Shown here: positions 23,615-32,567 of the stretch, one piece after another
Layout of the letters: each line of letters starts with the position of its first letter
Position numbering within the stretch: position 1 is the first letter of the stretch
Assembly (NCBI RefSeq): GCF_003852515.1
Contig: NZ_QAJK01000144.1
Location: forward strand, 1-44,300
Origin: Variovorax sp. KBW07
GTDB taxonomy: Bacteria; Pseudomonadota; Gammaproteobacteria; Burkholderiales; Burkholderiaceae_C
Length of the DNA: 44,300 nt
Direction: 5' to 3'
The notes under the pieces: model-generated
Told to the model about the DNA's origin: nothing
Seen by the model: the letters and a program-made list of their open reading frames with translations, nothing else
Database searches by the model: none
Made by a program: the position numbers and the translations under genes

Positions 23615-24262
23615 TCAAACGATCAATGCGATCGTGGCTTCCAGGTGTTCAGACGGCGCCCGGCGAAAACCCGAGCGCGCAAAGCGTTGCAGTTGCCCCA
23701 CCACGAAGGCCGTGAGCGCCGCGGCGCGCACCTGCGCATCAACGGAGGGAGTGGCCGAGCCATCGGCCGCGGCGGCCCCGCGCAGCACCTGGCGCAGCGT
23801 GGCTTCGATCTTGTCGAAGAACTGGTTCATGCGCTGCTGAAGACGTTCGTTTTCATACACCAGCGCATCGCCGACCATGACGCGCGTCATGCCCGGGTTG
23901 CGCTCGGCGAACTGGACCAGCAAGGTGAGGATCTTTGCGGCCTGCTGGGCGCCGGTGGCGCCCTCGCGCTCCATGATCTGGTTGACCAGCGTGAAGACGC
24001 TCTGCTCGATGAAATCGATCAGGCCCTCGAACATCTGGGCCTTGCTGGCGAAGTGGCGGTAAAGCGCCGCTTCGCTCACTTCGAGCCGCGCGGCCAGCGC
24101 GGCGGTGGTGACCCGTTCGGCGCCGGGTTGCTCCAGCATGGCGGCCAGCGCCTGCAGGATCTGCACGCGCCGCTCACCCGGCTTCGGACGCTTGCGCGTC
24201 GGAGTGCTGGGCGTTTCCGCCTGGGTGTCTACGCCGGAGGCCGCTGTCTCTTCGTTCTGCAT
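23615..24262 (-). CDS. slmA: Nucleoid occlusion factor SlmA
   Basis: The 215-residue TetR-family protein resembles SlmA, which binds chromosomal sites and blocks FtsZ assembly over the nucleoid. Key stretches are the helix-turn-helix VTTAALAARLEVSEAALYRHFASKAQMFEGLIDFIEQSVF at about 50-90 (long SlmA-type recognition and linker helices) and the middle RNPGMTRVMVGDALVYENERLQQRMNQFFDKIE. The N-terminal ~30 residues are a Thr/Pro-rich, probably flexible extension. It lies 65 bases after argB on the same strand. SlmA next to argB is a known arrangement in related betaproteobacteria. An ordinary TetR regulator is less likely. Confidence 0.87.
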   Translation of the reverse strand: MQNEETAASGVDTQAETPSTPTRKRPKPGERRVQILQALAAMLEQPGAERVTTAALAARLEVSEAALYRHFASKAQMFEGLIDFIEQSVFTLVNQIMEREGATGAQQAAKILTLLVQFAERNPGMTRVMVGDALVYENERLQQRMNQFFDKIEATLRQVLRGAAAADGSATPSVDAQVRAAALTAFVVGQLQRFARSGFRRAPSEHLEATIALIV

Positions 24263-24327
24263 GGGAGCGCGTGCAAAGATGTAATCAATTGATTCTCGCA
24301 CAGCGCAGTAAGCACGCGCCTTCCGGC

Positions 24328-25221
24328 TCAGCGCGCGCGGATCATCGTGCCGTAAGCCTGGTCTGTCAGGATCTCGAGCAGCATCGCGTGCGGCACCCGG
24401 CCGTCGATGATGTGCACCGCGTTGACGCCGCTCTTGGCGGCATCGAGCGCGCCTTCGATCTTGGGCAGCATGCCGCCCGAGATGGTGCCGTCGGCGAACA
24501 GGTCGTCGATTTCGCGCGCGCTCAGGTTGGTGAGCAGGTTGCCGTTCTTGTCGAGCACGCCGGGCGTGTTGGTCAAAAGCATGAGCTTCTCGGCCTTCAG
24601 CACGGTGGCCAGCTTGCCCGCCACGACGTCGGCGTTGATGTTGTAGCTCTCGTTGTCCTCGCCGAAGCCGATCGGGCTGACCACGGGGATGAAGGCGTCG
24701 TCCTGCAGCGCCTTGACCACGCTGGGGTCGATGGAAACGATGTCGCCGACCTGGCCCACGTCGTGGTGCAGGTTGGGGTCGGTGCGGTCGGCCAGCTTGA
24801 GCTTTTGCGCGCGGATCAGGCCGCCGTCGCGCCCGGTCAGGCCCACGGCCTTGCCGCCGGCCTGGTTGATCAGGCCCACGATGTCCTGCTGCACCTCGCC
24901 GGCCAGCACCCATTCGACGACTTCCATGGTCTCCGCGTCGGTCACGCGCATGCCCTGGATGAAGCTGCCCTTCTTGCCCAGCTTGTTCAGCGCCGCCTCG
25001 ATCTGCGGGCCGCCACCGTGCACCACCACCGGGTTCATGCCGACCAGCTTGAGCAGCACCACGTCTTCGGCAAAGTCGGCCTGCAGGGCCGGGTCGGTCA
25101 TGGCGTTGCCGCCGTACTTGATGACGATGGTCTTGCCGTGGAACTTGCGGATGTACGGCAGCGCCTGGGCCAGGATCTCGGCCTTGTCGCGCGGGGGAAT
25201 GTTGAGGACGGGGTCGGTCAT
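24328..25221 (-). CDS. argB: Acetylglutamate kinase
   Basis: ArgB phosphorylates N-acetyl-L-glutamate with ATP, the second step of arginine synthesis in the cytoplasm. The 297-residue length and motifs fit well: IKYGGNAM with the active Lys near 35, [10 protein letters not shown] near 70, [12 protein letters not shown], and [12 protein letters not shown] near 190. The C-terminal [25 protein letters not shown] is typical. Enzymes of this length are often feedback-inhibited by arginine, which I infer only from family knowledge. It precedes slmA in transcription order. Confidence 0.97.
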   Translation of the reverse strand: MTDPVLNIPPRDKAEILAQALPYIRKFHGKTIVIKYGGNAMTDPALQADFAEDVVLLKLVGMNPVVVHGGGPQIEAALNKLGKKGSFIQGMRVTDAETMEVVEWVLAGEVQQDIVGLINQAGGKAVGLTGRDGGLIRAQKLKLADRTDPNLHHDVGQVGDIVSIDPSVVKALQDDAFIPVVSPIGFGEDNESYNINADVVAGKLATVLKAEKLMLLTNTPGVLDKNGNLLTNLSAREIDDLFADGTISGGMLPKIEGALDAAKSGVNAVHIIDGRVPHAMLLEILTDQAYGTMIRAR

Positions 25222-25279
25222 GGGCGGTCAGGCTCCAAAGCGGTGGACGAAAGGAGGGGAAATTCTCGCAAAGATGCGG

Positions 25280-26377
25280 TCACGGCCGCAGCCAGCGCGG
25301 CACCTTGAAGCGCACGATCATGAGGTATGCCCCCACATAGGTCGTGACAAACAACAGGCAGAAGAACATCAGCACCAGCGTGTTGTTCCAGAACAGCACG
25401 GCGGGCACCACCGACAGCGCGGCGAACATCCAGAGGTACGGCGAGGTGCGGTTGTTGCGCGCCAGCAGCTGGCGTGCCTCGTCGTCCGCGAAGGCCACGC
25501 GCACGATGCGGCGGAAGATCAGCTGGTGAAAGTGCAAGGCGTCGGCCGTGCCGGGCGACTGGCCGCGCGCCAGCTTGCGGTAGATGGAAAACAGCGTCTC
25601 CCACACCGGGTAGATCAGCAGCAGCATCGGGAACCACGGCGACACCACGCGGTGCCGCTGCACCAGCGTCACGCAGGCCACGGCGATGACCATGCCCCAG
25701 ACGTAAGCCCCGCCGTCGCCGGCAAAGATCTTGCCGCGCGGGTAGTTCCACACCAGGAAGCCGAAGGTGGCACCCACCAGGCAGATCACCATGGCCGCCA
25801 ACTGGCGGTCGCCGACCTGGAGCGCCACGTGGGAGATGGCCAGGCAGACCAGCACGGCGACCGTGCCGGCCAGGCCGTTGTAGCCGTCGATGATGTTGAA
25901 CGCATGCGGCAAGCCGCCGATGGCCAGCGCCGCGAACAGCACGGCGGCGTACGGCATCATCGCCAGCCAGCCGTCGACCGTCGTGAAGCCCGTGCGCGCC
26001 ACGCCCAGCCCCAGCAGCCAGCACACCAGGAGCGCCGAGCCGATGGTGAGCCCGAGCCGGTAACGCACCTTGACGCGCTGCGTGACGTCTTCAAGGATGC
26101 CGCCCAGCACCGCCGGCGCGATGCACAGCAGCGTCAGCATCGAGGTCTTGACCGGCCACGACACGTTGAACGGGTCGGTGCCTGTGATGCCGGCGGCCAG
26201 CCAGGCCACGCCCATGCCCAGCAGGATGCCCGCACCGCCCAGGCGCGGCACATGGCCCTTGTGGAAGCGTTGGGGCATGTCAGCGCCATAGCGTCGCGCA
26301 TGCCTGCGCGCGCGGCGCATGAACAGCTGGACCGCGAAGGCGGCGACGAAGAAACTGATGACGATCAGAGCAATCAT
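25280..26377 (-). CDS. WecA/MraY-family polyprenyl-P sugar-1-P transferase
   Basis: This 365-residue polytopic membrane protein transfers a sugar-1-phosphate from a UDP-sugar to undecaprenyl phosphate, which starts a polysaccharide repeat. Family motifs are PRLGGAGILLG near 44-54, an acidic GGILEDVTQRVKVRYRL loop near 95, NIIDGYNGLAG near 160, FAGDGGAYVWG near 220, and an HFHQLIFRR loop. The usual first Asp of the DD motif is Glu (ED), which I believe occurs in a subgroup. It is transcribed away from the first glycosyltransferase gene, at the border of the surface-sugar locus. The sugar is unknown; GlcNAc or a relative is typical. Confidence 0.88.
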   Translation of the reverse strand: MIALIVISFFVAAFAVQLFMRRARRHARRYGADMPQRFHKGHVPRLGGAGILLGMGVAWLAAGITGTDPFNVSWPVKTSMLTLLCIAPAVLGGILEDVTQRVKVRYRLGLTIGSALLVCWLLGLGVARTGFTTVDGWLAMMPYAAVLFAALAIGGLPHAFNIIDGYNGLAGTVAVLVCLAISHVALQVGDRQLAAMVICLVGATFGFLVWNYPRGKIFAGDGGAYVWGMVIAVACVTLVQRHRVVSPWFPMLLLIYPVWETLFSIYRKLARGQSPGTADALHFHQLIFRRIVRVAFADDEARQLLARNNRTSPYLWMFAALSVVPAVLFWNNTLVLMFFCLLFVTTYVGAYLMIVRFKVPRWLRP

Positions 26378-26422
26378 GTGTGGGGGTTCGGGAACCCTAG
26401 AATTCCCGAGCGAAATTAGACC
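26378..26422. promoter_or_regulatory. Short divergent promoter space
   Basis: These 45 bases separate the polyprenyl transferase and the first GT2 gene. They contain a perfect short palindrome, GGGTTC-GG-GAACCC (26384-26397), of unknown role. The space must hold at least one promoter. Confidence 0.35.
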
Positions 26423-27184
26423 ATGCCCACGCCCCTCTCCCCCACCCCGATCGCCCCGATCACCATTTCAATCGTGAGCCACGGCCAGCTCGCACTGGTG
26501 CTGCCGCTGCTCGACCAGCTGGACCGGCACAGCCGCGCCTCGGTTGCCAAGGTCGTGCTCACGTTGAACATCCCCGAGCCCGACATGCTCGCGGGCCGAA
26601 GCTGGGGATTCGAGGTCGAGCGGATCGAGAACGCGAGCCCCAAGGGCTTCGGCGCCAATCACAACCAGGCCTTCGAGCGCTGCGGCACGCCGTGGTTCCT
26701 GGTGCTCAACCCGGACATCCGCTTCGACGGCGACGTGCTGGTGCCGCTGCTCGCGCAGGCCAAGCCCGATGCCGGGCTGCTGACGCCGCGCATCCTGGAA
26801 CCCGGCAAGAACACGCCGGAGCCGCACCGGGCGCTGCTCACTCCGTTCGAGATACTGGGGCGCAAGAAGCCCGGCTACGTGCAGCCGAAAGTGCCGGCGT
26901 GGATTCCGGGGCTGTTCATGCTGTTTCGCAGCGAGGCCTATCGCCAGGTCGGCGGATTCGATGAGCGGTTCTTCATGTACGGGGAAGACTTCGACATCTG
27001 CGCCCGGACCCGGCTGGCGGGCTGGAAGCTGCAAGTGGGGGAAGATCTGGTCGCGCGGCACGACGCGCAGCGCGAGAGCCATCGGAGCCGGAAGTACCTG
27101 TACTGGCACGTGAGCAGCCTGTTGAAGGTGTGGCTGTCGGTCACCTTCTGGCGCTACCGGCGAATGCCGCTGCCCCGCCCCTGA
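26423..27184 (+). CDS. GT2 glycosyltransferase (rhamnosyltransferase-like)
   Basis: This 253-residue GT-A-type glycosyltransferase, family 2, resembles WbbL/rhamnosyltransferases. It has TISIVSHGQ at the start, NASPKGFGANHNQAFERC near 75, LVLNPDIRF in the DxD region, and GLFMLFRSEAYRQVGGFDERFFMYGEDFDICARTRLAGW near 155-195. It has no transmembrane segment before its C-terminal amphipathic helix. Expected to transfer a sugar from a nucleotide donor to the growing lipid-linked oligosaccharide on the cytoplasmic face. The donor and linkage are not readable. Confidence 0.9.
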   Translation: MPTPLSPTPIAPITISIVSHGQLALVLPLLDQLDRHSRASVAKVVLTLNIPEPDMLAGRSWGFEVERIENASPKGFGANHNQAFERCGTPWFLVLNPDIRFDGDVLVPLLAQAKPDAGLLTPRILEPGKNTPEPHRALLTPFEILGRKKPGYVQPKVPAWIPGLFMLFRSEAYRQVGGFDERFFMYGEDFDICARTRLAGWKLQVGEDLVARHDAQRESHRSRKYLYWHVSSLLKVWLSVTFWRYRRMPLPRP

Positions 27185-27190
27185 GGAGGG

Positions 27191-27208
27191 CCTCGCGCGT
27201 TTGCGAGG
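27191..27208 (+). terminator. Hairpin after the first GT2 gene
   Basis: CCTCGC and GCGAGG pair around GCGTTT seven bases after the GT2 stop. There is no T-run, so it may attenuate rather than terminate. The acyltransferase gene starts 43 bases further on. Confidence 0.3.
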
Positions 27209-27250
27209 ACAATCGGGAGTCAAAAAGCAAGCGCGCTTTCAGCAACGACG

Positions 27251-29287
27251 ATGACGACGACAACGAGCAACCCGACGTTCCACAACGAACACGCCCACCT
27301 GGTTCACCCCAAATACCGCCCGGACATCGACGGACTGCGCGCCGTGGCGGTGCTCTCGGTCCTGGGCTACCACGCGTTCCCGCAGTGGATCAAGGGCGGC
27401 TTCATCGGCGTCGACATCTTCTTCGTCATCTCGGGCTTCCTGATCACCACGATCATCCTGGGCAGCTTCGAGGGCGAAGGCTTCAGCTACCGCGAGTTCT
27501 ACGCCCGGCGCGTGAAGCGGATCTTTCCGGCGCTGGCGCTGGTGCTGGCCGCCACGCTGGCCTTCGGCTGGTTCTCGCTGCTGCCGCACGAATGGGAGCA
27601 GCTCGGCAAGCACGTCGCCGCGGGCGCGGGCTTCGTCTCGAACTTCGCCTTCTGGAGCGAGGCAGGCTACTTCGACAATGCCGCCGAGACCAAGCCGCTG
27701 CTGCACCTGTGGTCACTGGCCATCGAAGAGCAGTTCTACATTTTCTGGCCCGTGCTGCTGGGCCTGGCCTGGAAGCGCAAGTGGCGCATGCTCACGGTGC
27801 TGGGCACGGTGGCGGCGCTGTCGTTCCTGCTCAACGTCACGACCATCCACAGCCATCGGACGGCCGCGTTCTACTCGCCGCTCTCGCGCTTCTGGGAGCT
27901 GATGATCGGCGGCATGCTGGCCTATGTGCGGCTGCACCGTCCGCCCCCGATCCCCGGCTGGCGGCGCCATGCGCAGTCGATTGCCGGACTGCTGCTGATC
28001 GTGCTGGGCCTGTGCTTCATCCGCGGCGGCAAGGCCTTTCCGGGCTGGTGGGCCATCCTGCCGACGGTGGGCGCCTACCTCTGTATCTCGGCTGGGCCGA
28101 CCGGCGTGCTGAACCGCTACGTGCTCGCCTCAAAGCCGATGGTGTGGGTGGGCCTGATCAGCTATCCGCTGTATCTGTGGCACTGGCCGCTGCTGGCGTA
28201 CGCGCGCATCCTCGAAGGAAAATTGCCTTCCGATGGCATTCGCGCGCTGATGCTGGTTGCTGCGTTCGTGTTGGCGTGGCTGACCTACCGCTTCGTCGAA
28301 CGCTATACGCGCAAGTCCGAAAACCCGGCGGTGACGTCGGTGCTGGTGGCGGTGATGGTGGGCTTCTTGCTGCTCGGCGCCCTGGCCACCACGCGCTACT
28401 ACGTGGGGCGGCACAGCGATCAGTATTTCGTCAAGACCGCAGCCGCGGCAAAAGACTGGACCTATCCGGACGGCATGAACGCGACCGTGATCGACGACGA
28501 GATCGTCCAGCAGATCGGGAATGGCAAGCGCCGGGTGCTGTTCTTCGGCGACAGCCACAGCGAACAGTACGGGCCGCGTGCCGTGGAATTGTCCAAGACT
28601 GCCCCGGACACGCTCGATTCGCTCTCGTTCCTCACCTGGGGGGCCTGCCCACCCATTCCCAACGTGGTCGACGAACAGAACATCCTGTGCGCCAAACGCC
28701 GCGACGCCGGCATGCGCATGGCCATGAGCGAGAAATTCGATGCCGTGGTCTTCGGCGGATGCTGGAACTGCTACTTCGCCGACACCGGCAAGCCCGATGC
28801 CGCCAACGCGGCAGCCGACCGCTACTACTACATCGACGGCAAGAACAAGCGCCGCTTCATGGGCGGTGGCGGTGCGGACTACGCACTCAACATGCTCGAG
28901 TCGGTGATGACGACGCTGTCCAAGCACAAGCAGGTCTACCTGCTGCTCGACAACCCGGTGGGAGAAGGCTTCGGCCCCGAGGAGTTCGTCAAGGGCAGCC
29001 GGCTCGGGAACATGAGCGTGGGCCGCATGTCGCCGACCGCGCCCTGGTCGCCGGAGCAGAAACTGCTGCACGAGCGCATGCGCCAGATGGCGTTGCGCAG
29101 CGGCGCCATCGTGATCGATCCGATTCCGACACTGTGCGACAAGAGTTGGTGCCTGCGCGCGGACGCCGATGCCACGCCGATCTACAAGGATGCGGGCCAC
29201 CTGCGGGCCGAGTACGTGCGCAAGTTCGCGATCTACATCGACCCCGCCATGACGACGCCGAAGCCGGCGCCCGCCGCGCCCCGCTGA
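27251..29287 (+). CDS. OafA-type acyltransferase with SGNH domain
   Basis: This 678-residue membrane protein has an acyltransferase-3 domain (about 15-365) with ten or so hydrophobic segments and a periplasmic SGNH domain (about 420-670). The first part shows YRPDIDGLRAVAVLSVLGYHA (catalytic-type Arg and His) and FFVISGFLITTII. The SGNH part shows the nucleophile block VLFFGDSHSEQYG near 430 and the Asp-x-x-His pair in YKDAGHLRAEY near 645. Such proteins move acyl groups, often acetyl, across the membrane onto polysaccharides. Here it probably O-acetylates the surface polymer made by this locus. It converges with the next GT2 gene. Confidence 0.92.
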   Translation: MTTTTSNPTFHNEHAHLVHPKYRPDIDGLRAVAVLSVLGYHAFPQWIKGGFIGVDIFFVISGFLITTIILGSFEGEGFSYREFYARRVKRIFPALALVLAATLAFGWFSLLPHEWEQLGKHVAAGAGFVSNFAFWSEAGYFDNAAETKPLLHLWSLAIEEQFYIFWPVLLGLAWKRKWRMLTVLGTVAALSFLLNVTTIHSHRTAAFYSPLSRFWELMIGGMLAYVRLHRPPPIPGWRRHAQSIAGLLLIVLGLCFIRGGKAFPGWWAILPTVGAYLCISAGPTGVLNRYVLASKPMVWVGLISYPLYLWHWPLLAYARILEGKLPSDGIRALMLVAAFVLAWLTYRFVERYTRKSENPAVTSVLVAVMVGFLLLGALATTRYYVGRHSDQYFVKTAAAAKDWTYPDGMNATVIDDEIVQQIGNGKRRVLFFGDSHSEQYGPRAVELSKTAPDTLDSLSFLTWGACPPIPNVVDEQNILCAKRRDAGMRMAMSEKFDAVVFGGCWNCYFADTGKPDAANAAADRYYYIDGKNKRRFMGGGGADYALNMLESVMTTLSKHKQVYLLLDNPVGEGFGPEEFVKGSRLGNMSVGRMSPTAPWSPEQKLLHERMRQMALRSGAIVIDPIPTLCDKSWCLRADADATPIYKDAGHLRAEYVRKFAIYIDPAMTTPKPAPAAPR

Positions 29288-29293
29288 GCGCCA

Positions 29294-29309
29294 GCCCCGT
29301 CCACGGGGC
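29294..29309. terminator. Hairpin between convergent acyltransferase and GT2 genes
   Basis: GCCCCGT and ACGGGGC form a perfect 7-base stem with a CC loop, 7 bases after the acyltransferase stop and 19 before the GT2 stop. There is no T-run, but the position suits a shared terminator. Confidence 0.4.
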
Positions 29310-29327
29310 GCGGGCGGCCGGGCCGGG

Positions 29328-30392
29328 TCAGTTCTTGTAGATGCGCCGCAGGCTGCGAATGCCCGGCAGCCGCGTGACGGCGCCCACGAAGCGCACCATG
29401 CCCGGCGTGCTGTGGCGCAGCAGGAACAACGTGATCCACAAGCGCAGCTTCTTCTTGCGCCCCACATAGGGGTTCGCGAAGACGATGGCGGCGTATTCGG
29501 CCAGCACCGCTTCCATTTCCGTGCGGTACTGGTCGTCTTTCTTGATGGCCTCGATCGCCTCGTTCACGAAGAACAGCTGGAACCTCGGCATGAGGTATTC
29601 GCGCAGGTAGTAGCGGCCGCGCTGATGCTCGTCGGGGAACATCTGCAGCAGCTTCTTGAAGTACTTGAAGCGGCTGCGGACCATGCGGATGCCGAACGAC
29701 GTGCTGGCCGTGTGGATGCACCACACCGTCACCGCCTTGTCCACGAAATGGTTGCTGTAGCCCTTGCGGAAGATGCGCAGGAACAGGTCGTCGTCTTCGT
29801 AGCCCATGAACTGGGAGTCGAAGCCGCCCACGGCCTCGAATGCCTTGCGGCTCACCAGCGTGGCCGATGGCAGCACGAACATGTCGTAGCGCAGCAGGTC
29901 GAAGATGCTGCGCTTCGGATGTTGGGCATGGTCCTTGATGACCCCCGTGCGTATGACGTTGCCGTCGCCGTCCGCCTCGTAGAGGTCGGCATAGACATAG
30001 CCGAACAGCCGGTCGTCATGCGGGATGGAGGTGACGAGCGTCTCGATGTGGTTCGGAAGATAGAAATCGTCCTGGTCGAGAAAGCAGATGTATTCGGAGG
30101 TGGACGCCGCCACCCCGGCATTGCGCGCCGAGCCCTGTCCGCCGTTCTCCTTGTCGAGAATGCGAAACGGGTAGCGGGCCGCCAACGCGTCGAGCGCCGC
30201 TCGCTCCTCGGATCGCGAGCCGTCGTTGACCACGATCACTTCGTTCGCCGGCACCGATTGCTCGAACACGCTCTTCACCGAGCGCTCGATGAAATCGGCC
30301 CCGTTGTAGAACGGGATGATCACCACCACGGTCGGCAAAGGAGCAGCGCCTCCGGTAACGAGAGGCTGTAGAGAGGGGTTCGCAGAGGTCAT
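29328..30392 (-). CDS. GT2 glycosyltransferase
   Basis: This 354-residue family-2 glycosyltransferase has the GT-A core VVVIIPFYNGADFIERSVKSVFEQS near 21-45, NDGSRSEER, NGGQGSARNAG, FLDQDDFYLP (DxD) near 105, and an ED-rich acceptor motif FMGYEDDDLFLRIFRKGY near 190. A basic C-terminal tail (KKKLRLW... RRIYKN) could bind the membrane. It should add one sugar during assembly of the surface polysaccharide. The chosen ATG at 30392 gives MTSANPSLQPL. The next GT2 gene lies 38 bases upstream on the same strand, so the two are probably co-transcribed. Confidence 0.9.
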   Translation of the reverse strand: MTSANPSLQPLVTGGAAPLPTVVVIIPFYNGADFIERSVKSVFEQSVPANEVIVVNDGSRSEERAALDALAARYPFRILDKENGGQGSARNAGVAASTSEYICFLDQDDFYLPNHIETLVTSIPHDDRLFGYVYADLYEADGDGNVIRTGVIKDHAQHPKRSIFDLLRYDMFVLPSATLVSRKAFEAVGGFDSQFMGYEDDDLFLRIFRKGYSNHFVDKAVTVWCIHTASTSFGIRMVRSRFKYFKKLLQMFPDEHQRGRYYLREYLMPRFQLFFVNEAIEAIKKDDQYRTEMEAVLAEYAAIVFANPYVGRKKKLRLWITLFLLRHSTPGMVRFVGAVTRLPGIRSLRRIYKN

Positions 30393-30430
30393 TGTTTTTG
30401 TCGGGTAAGGCACTTGGGCTCGGCGCAAGC

Positions 30431-31438
30431 CTACACAGATTCGAAAAGGTCGCGAACGACACCGCGAAACCCGCGGCCGAACTTGTCGTAGCGGCCCGTC
30501 ATCGCCTCGCGAAAGACGGGAATGCAGCGCGCGAGCCGCGAGGCCGGCAACGCGGCGCGAAAGCGCTGGTGCTCGATCTTGCTGCGCACCTGGGCGAGGA
30601 TGTCGGGCGACACCCGGTCCCCCAGTTGCAGCAGCCGAGCGAGAAGAAGCTCGGCCTTGATCGTCCGCTCGACGTGCGTGTTGCCCCTGGAGGCCAGTGC
30701 CTTGCGCACTTTCTCCGCAAAGGTGTCGCGCCGCGCGCCGATCTGGTTGGACGCGTGCTGGCGGTATTCGATGAGGGGTTCTTCCAGCAGGTCGACCCGT
30801 GCCGTCGTCGATGCGATGATCGCGAGCCACTCGTCGTGCACCCATTCGACCGGCAACGGCAGGGCATCGGCGAGCAGCGAGCGGCGAAAGACCGTGGTCG
30901 CGCCGGTCACGAGGTTGCGGCGCAGCAGCACGTCGAAGGCATTGCCGGCATGGACGCGTGCCAGCTCCGAAGGCGAGACCTCCAGCGCGTGGAACAGCGT
31001 ATGGCCGATGTCGTGGCGGTCGGTGTCCACCAGGCGCGCATCGGTGTGCAGCAACACCAGGGTGTCGTCCTTCTCGAAGCGAGCCACCATCTTTTCGAGC
31101 CGGTCGAGCATCCATACGTCGTCCTGGTCGCTCAGCGCAATCAATTCGCTGGTGCAGGCGCTGATGGCCTGTTCGAAATTCTTGACGACGCGCAACGCCT
31201 TGGCGTTTTCGAACACGCGCAGGGCGATGGGTGCCTGCCCGGCCCGCTCGGCCGCACATTCGGCCATCGTCGCCCGCACCACCTCGACCGATCCGTCACG
31301 CGATGCGTCGTCGGACAGCACGATCTCCACCGGCGGGCGGGTCTGCAGGCAGATGCTGCGCACCTGCTCGCGCAGGAAGGCGGCGCCGTTGTAGGTGCAC
31401 AGGGCGACGGAGACTTCGAGGGGACGGGCTGCCTGCAT
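30431..31438 (-). CDS. GT2 glycosyltransferase
   Basis: This 335-residue family-2 enzyme begins MQAARPLEVSVALCTYNGAAFLREQVRSI, with SDDASRDGS, a nucleotide-site segment NFEQAISAC and the DxD block LIALSDQDDVWM near 95. It resembles WaaE/rhamnosyltransferase-type proteins of LPS loci. WVHDEWLAIIAS near 205 contains a probable acceptor-side Asp-Glu pair. It is the first gene leftward from the 322-base divergent region shared with the ABC exporter genes. Confidence 0.9.
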   Translation of the reverse strand: MQAARPLEVSVALCTYNGAAFLREQVRSICLQTRPPVEIVLSDDASRDGSVEVVRATMAECAAERAGQAPIALRVFENAKALRVVKNFEQAISACTSELIALSDQDDVWMLDRLEKMVARFEKDDTLVLLHTDARLVDTDRHDIGHTLFHALEVSPSELARVHAGNAFDVLLRRNLVTGATTVFRRSLLADALPLPVEWVHDEWLAIIASTTARVDLLEEPLIEYRQHASNQIGARRDTFAEKVRKALASRGNTHVERTIKAELLLARLLQLGDRVSPDILAQVRSKIEHQRFRAALPASRLARCIPVFREAMTGRYDKFGRGFRGVVRDLFESV

Positions 31439-31760
31439 GGGTGAATCGAGTTTCTGTAATGCATGCTGCCGGTGGCAGTTGCTGGTGCTGCCCTTCTGGC
31501 CGGGGGAACGGCGGGCTCTGCACAGGTTACGAATTGCTGCGGAACCGGAGCCGGTAAAATTATCTCTCAGTTGATACTCCGAATAAAATGCGCGGGCTCG
31601 CACGAGCACCGACCCGGCCGATACGGCCATAGCCCTCAAAGAAATCCCGCTTGACCCCCATCGGCCAAGAAGCGCTTTTGCTCATCGCCGTTTCATGCGG
31701 CGGCGACCTGACCCAGGACAAAACTGTCCGCATGGCAGACAACGACACTGACGCACACGC
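31439..31760. promoter_or_regulatory. Divergent intergenic region before the ABC exporter
   Basis: This 322-base space between the leftward GT2 gene and the rightward exporter has no convincing gene. It is locally less GC-rich around 31550-31590. It contains short palindromes: GGCCG-ATA-CGGCC (31616-31628) and GGACA-AAAC-TGTCC (31716-31729). A weak promoter-like pair, TTGCTG (31534) and TAAAAT (31555), has a short 15-base spacer. I find no JUMPstart/ops sequence of the kind that precedes many O-antigen operons. Confidence 0.4.
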
Positions 31761-32564
31761 ATGAGCCAAGTTCATTCCAATCTGCATCGAAGCGCCCTCG
31801 CCGACTGGTGGGAAGGCACCCGCCGCACCGACATCTGGTGGACGCTGGCCTGGTTCGATATCGTGCTGCGTTATCGCCGCTCCATGCTGGGGCCGCTGTG
31901 GCTCACGCTGAGCATGGGCGTCATGATCGGCGGCATGGGCCCGCTGTATGCCTCGCTCTTCGGCACCCATCTAGACAAGTTCTTCCCGCACCTGGCCCTC
32001 GGTGTGATTTTTTGGGGCCTGTTCTCCACCGTGGTCACCGACGCCTGCAACGCCTTTGTCGGCTCGTCCAACTACCTGAAGCAGGGCTACTTTCCCATCA
32101 GCCTGTTCGTCTGGCGAGGCTTGGCGCGCAACCTGATCCAGTTCGCCCACCAGATCGTGCTGTACATCCCCGTGGCCATCTGGGCCGGTGTTTCGCTGTC
32201 ATGGTCGGTGCTCCTGATCATTCCCGCTTTCCTGATCCTTATCGTCAACGCGCATGCGCTCGGCCTGCTGCTGGGCCTTGTCTGCACCCGCTACCGCGAC
32301 GTGACCCAGATCATCACCAGCGTCATGCAGATGCTGATGTTCCTGACCCCCGTGTTCTGGCTGCCCGAGAACCTCCCGAGCCGTGCCAAGTACGTGCTCT
32401 GGAACCCGTTCGCGCAAATGCTCGACCTGCTGCGCACACCGCTGATGGGCGGCGAGGCCCATCTCCACAGCTGGATCGGCATCGGCGTGTGGACCGTGCT
32501 GTGCGTGTCCCTCGCGAGCGTGCTGTTCATCAAATACCGCCGTCGCGTCGTCTACTGGCTCTGA
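31761..32564 (+). CDS. Polysaccharide ABC exporter permease (Wzm-like)
   Basis: This 267-residue ABC-2 type permease has six hydrophobic segments. Family marks are the amphipathic N-terminal interface region FDIVLRYRRSMLGPLWLTLS (about 34-53) and the late LTPVFWLPENLPSRAKYVLWNPFAQMLDLLRTPLMG (about 195-230). With the ATPase four bases downstream it forms the exporter that carries lipid-linked polysaccharide across the inner membrane. The export mode is therefore ABC-dependent rather than Wzx/Wzy, at least for one polymer of this locus. Confidence 0.93.
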   Translation: MSQVHSNLHRSALADWWEGTRRTDIWWTLAWFDIVLRYRRSMLGPLWLTLSMGVMIGGMGPLYASLFGTHLDKFFPHLALGVIFWGLFSTVVTDACNAFVGSSNYLKQGYFPISLFVWRGLARNLIQFAHQIVLYIPVAIWAGVSLSWSVLLIIPAFLILIVNAHALGLLLGLVCTRYRDVTQIITSVMQMLMFLTPVFWLPENLPSRAKYVLWNPFAQMLDLLRTPLMGGEAHLHSWIGIGVWTVLCVSLASVLFIKYRRRVVYWL

Positions 32565-32567
32565 TCC

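Noticed and set aside
31463-31654. A 63-residue plus-strand frame with a signal-peptide-like start (MLPVAVAGAALLAGG)
   Set aside because: The rest is compositionally random, there is no convincing ribosome site, and it fills a divergent promoter region. It could be real only if peptide evidence appears.
31439-31760. Search for a JUMPstart/ops element before the polysaccharide genes
   Set aside because: No GGCGGTAG-type core is present in this gap, so RfaH-type control is not supported.
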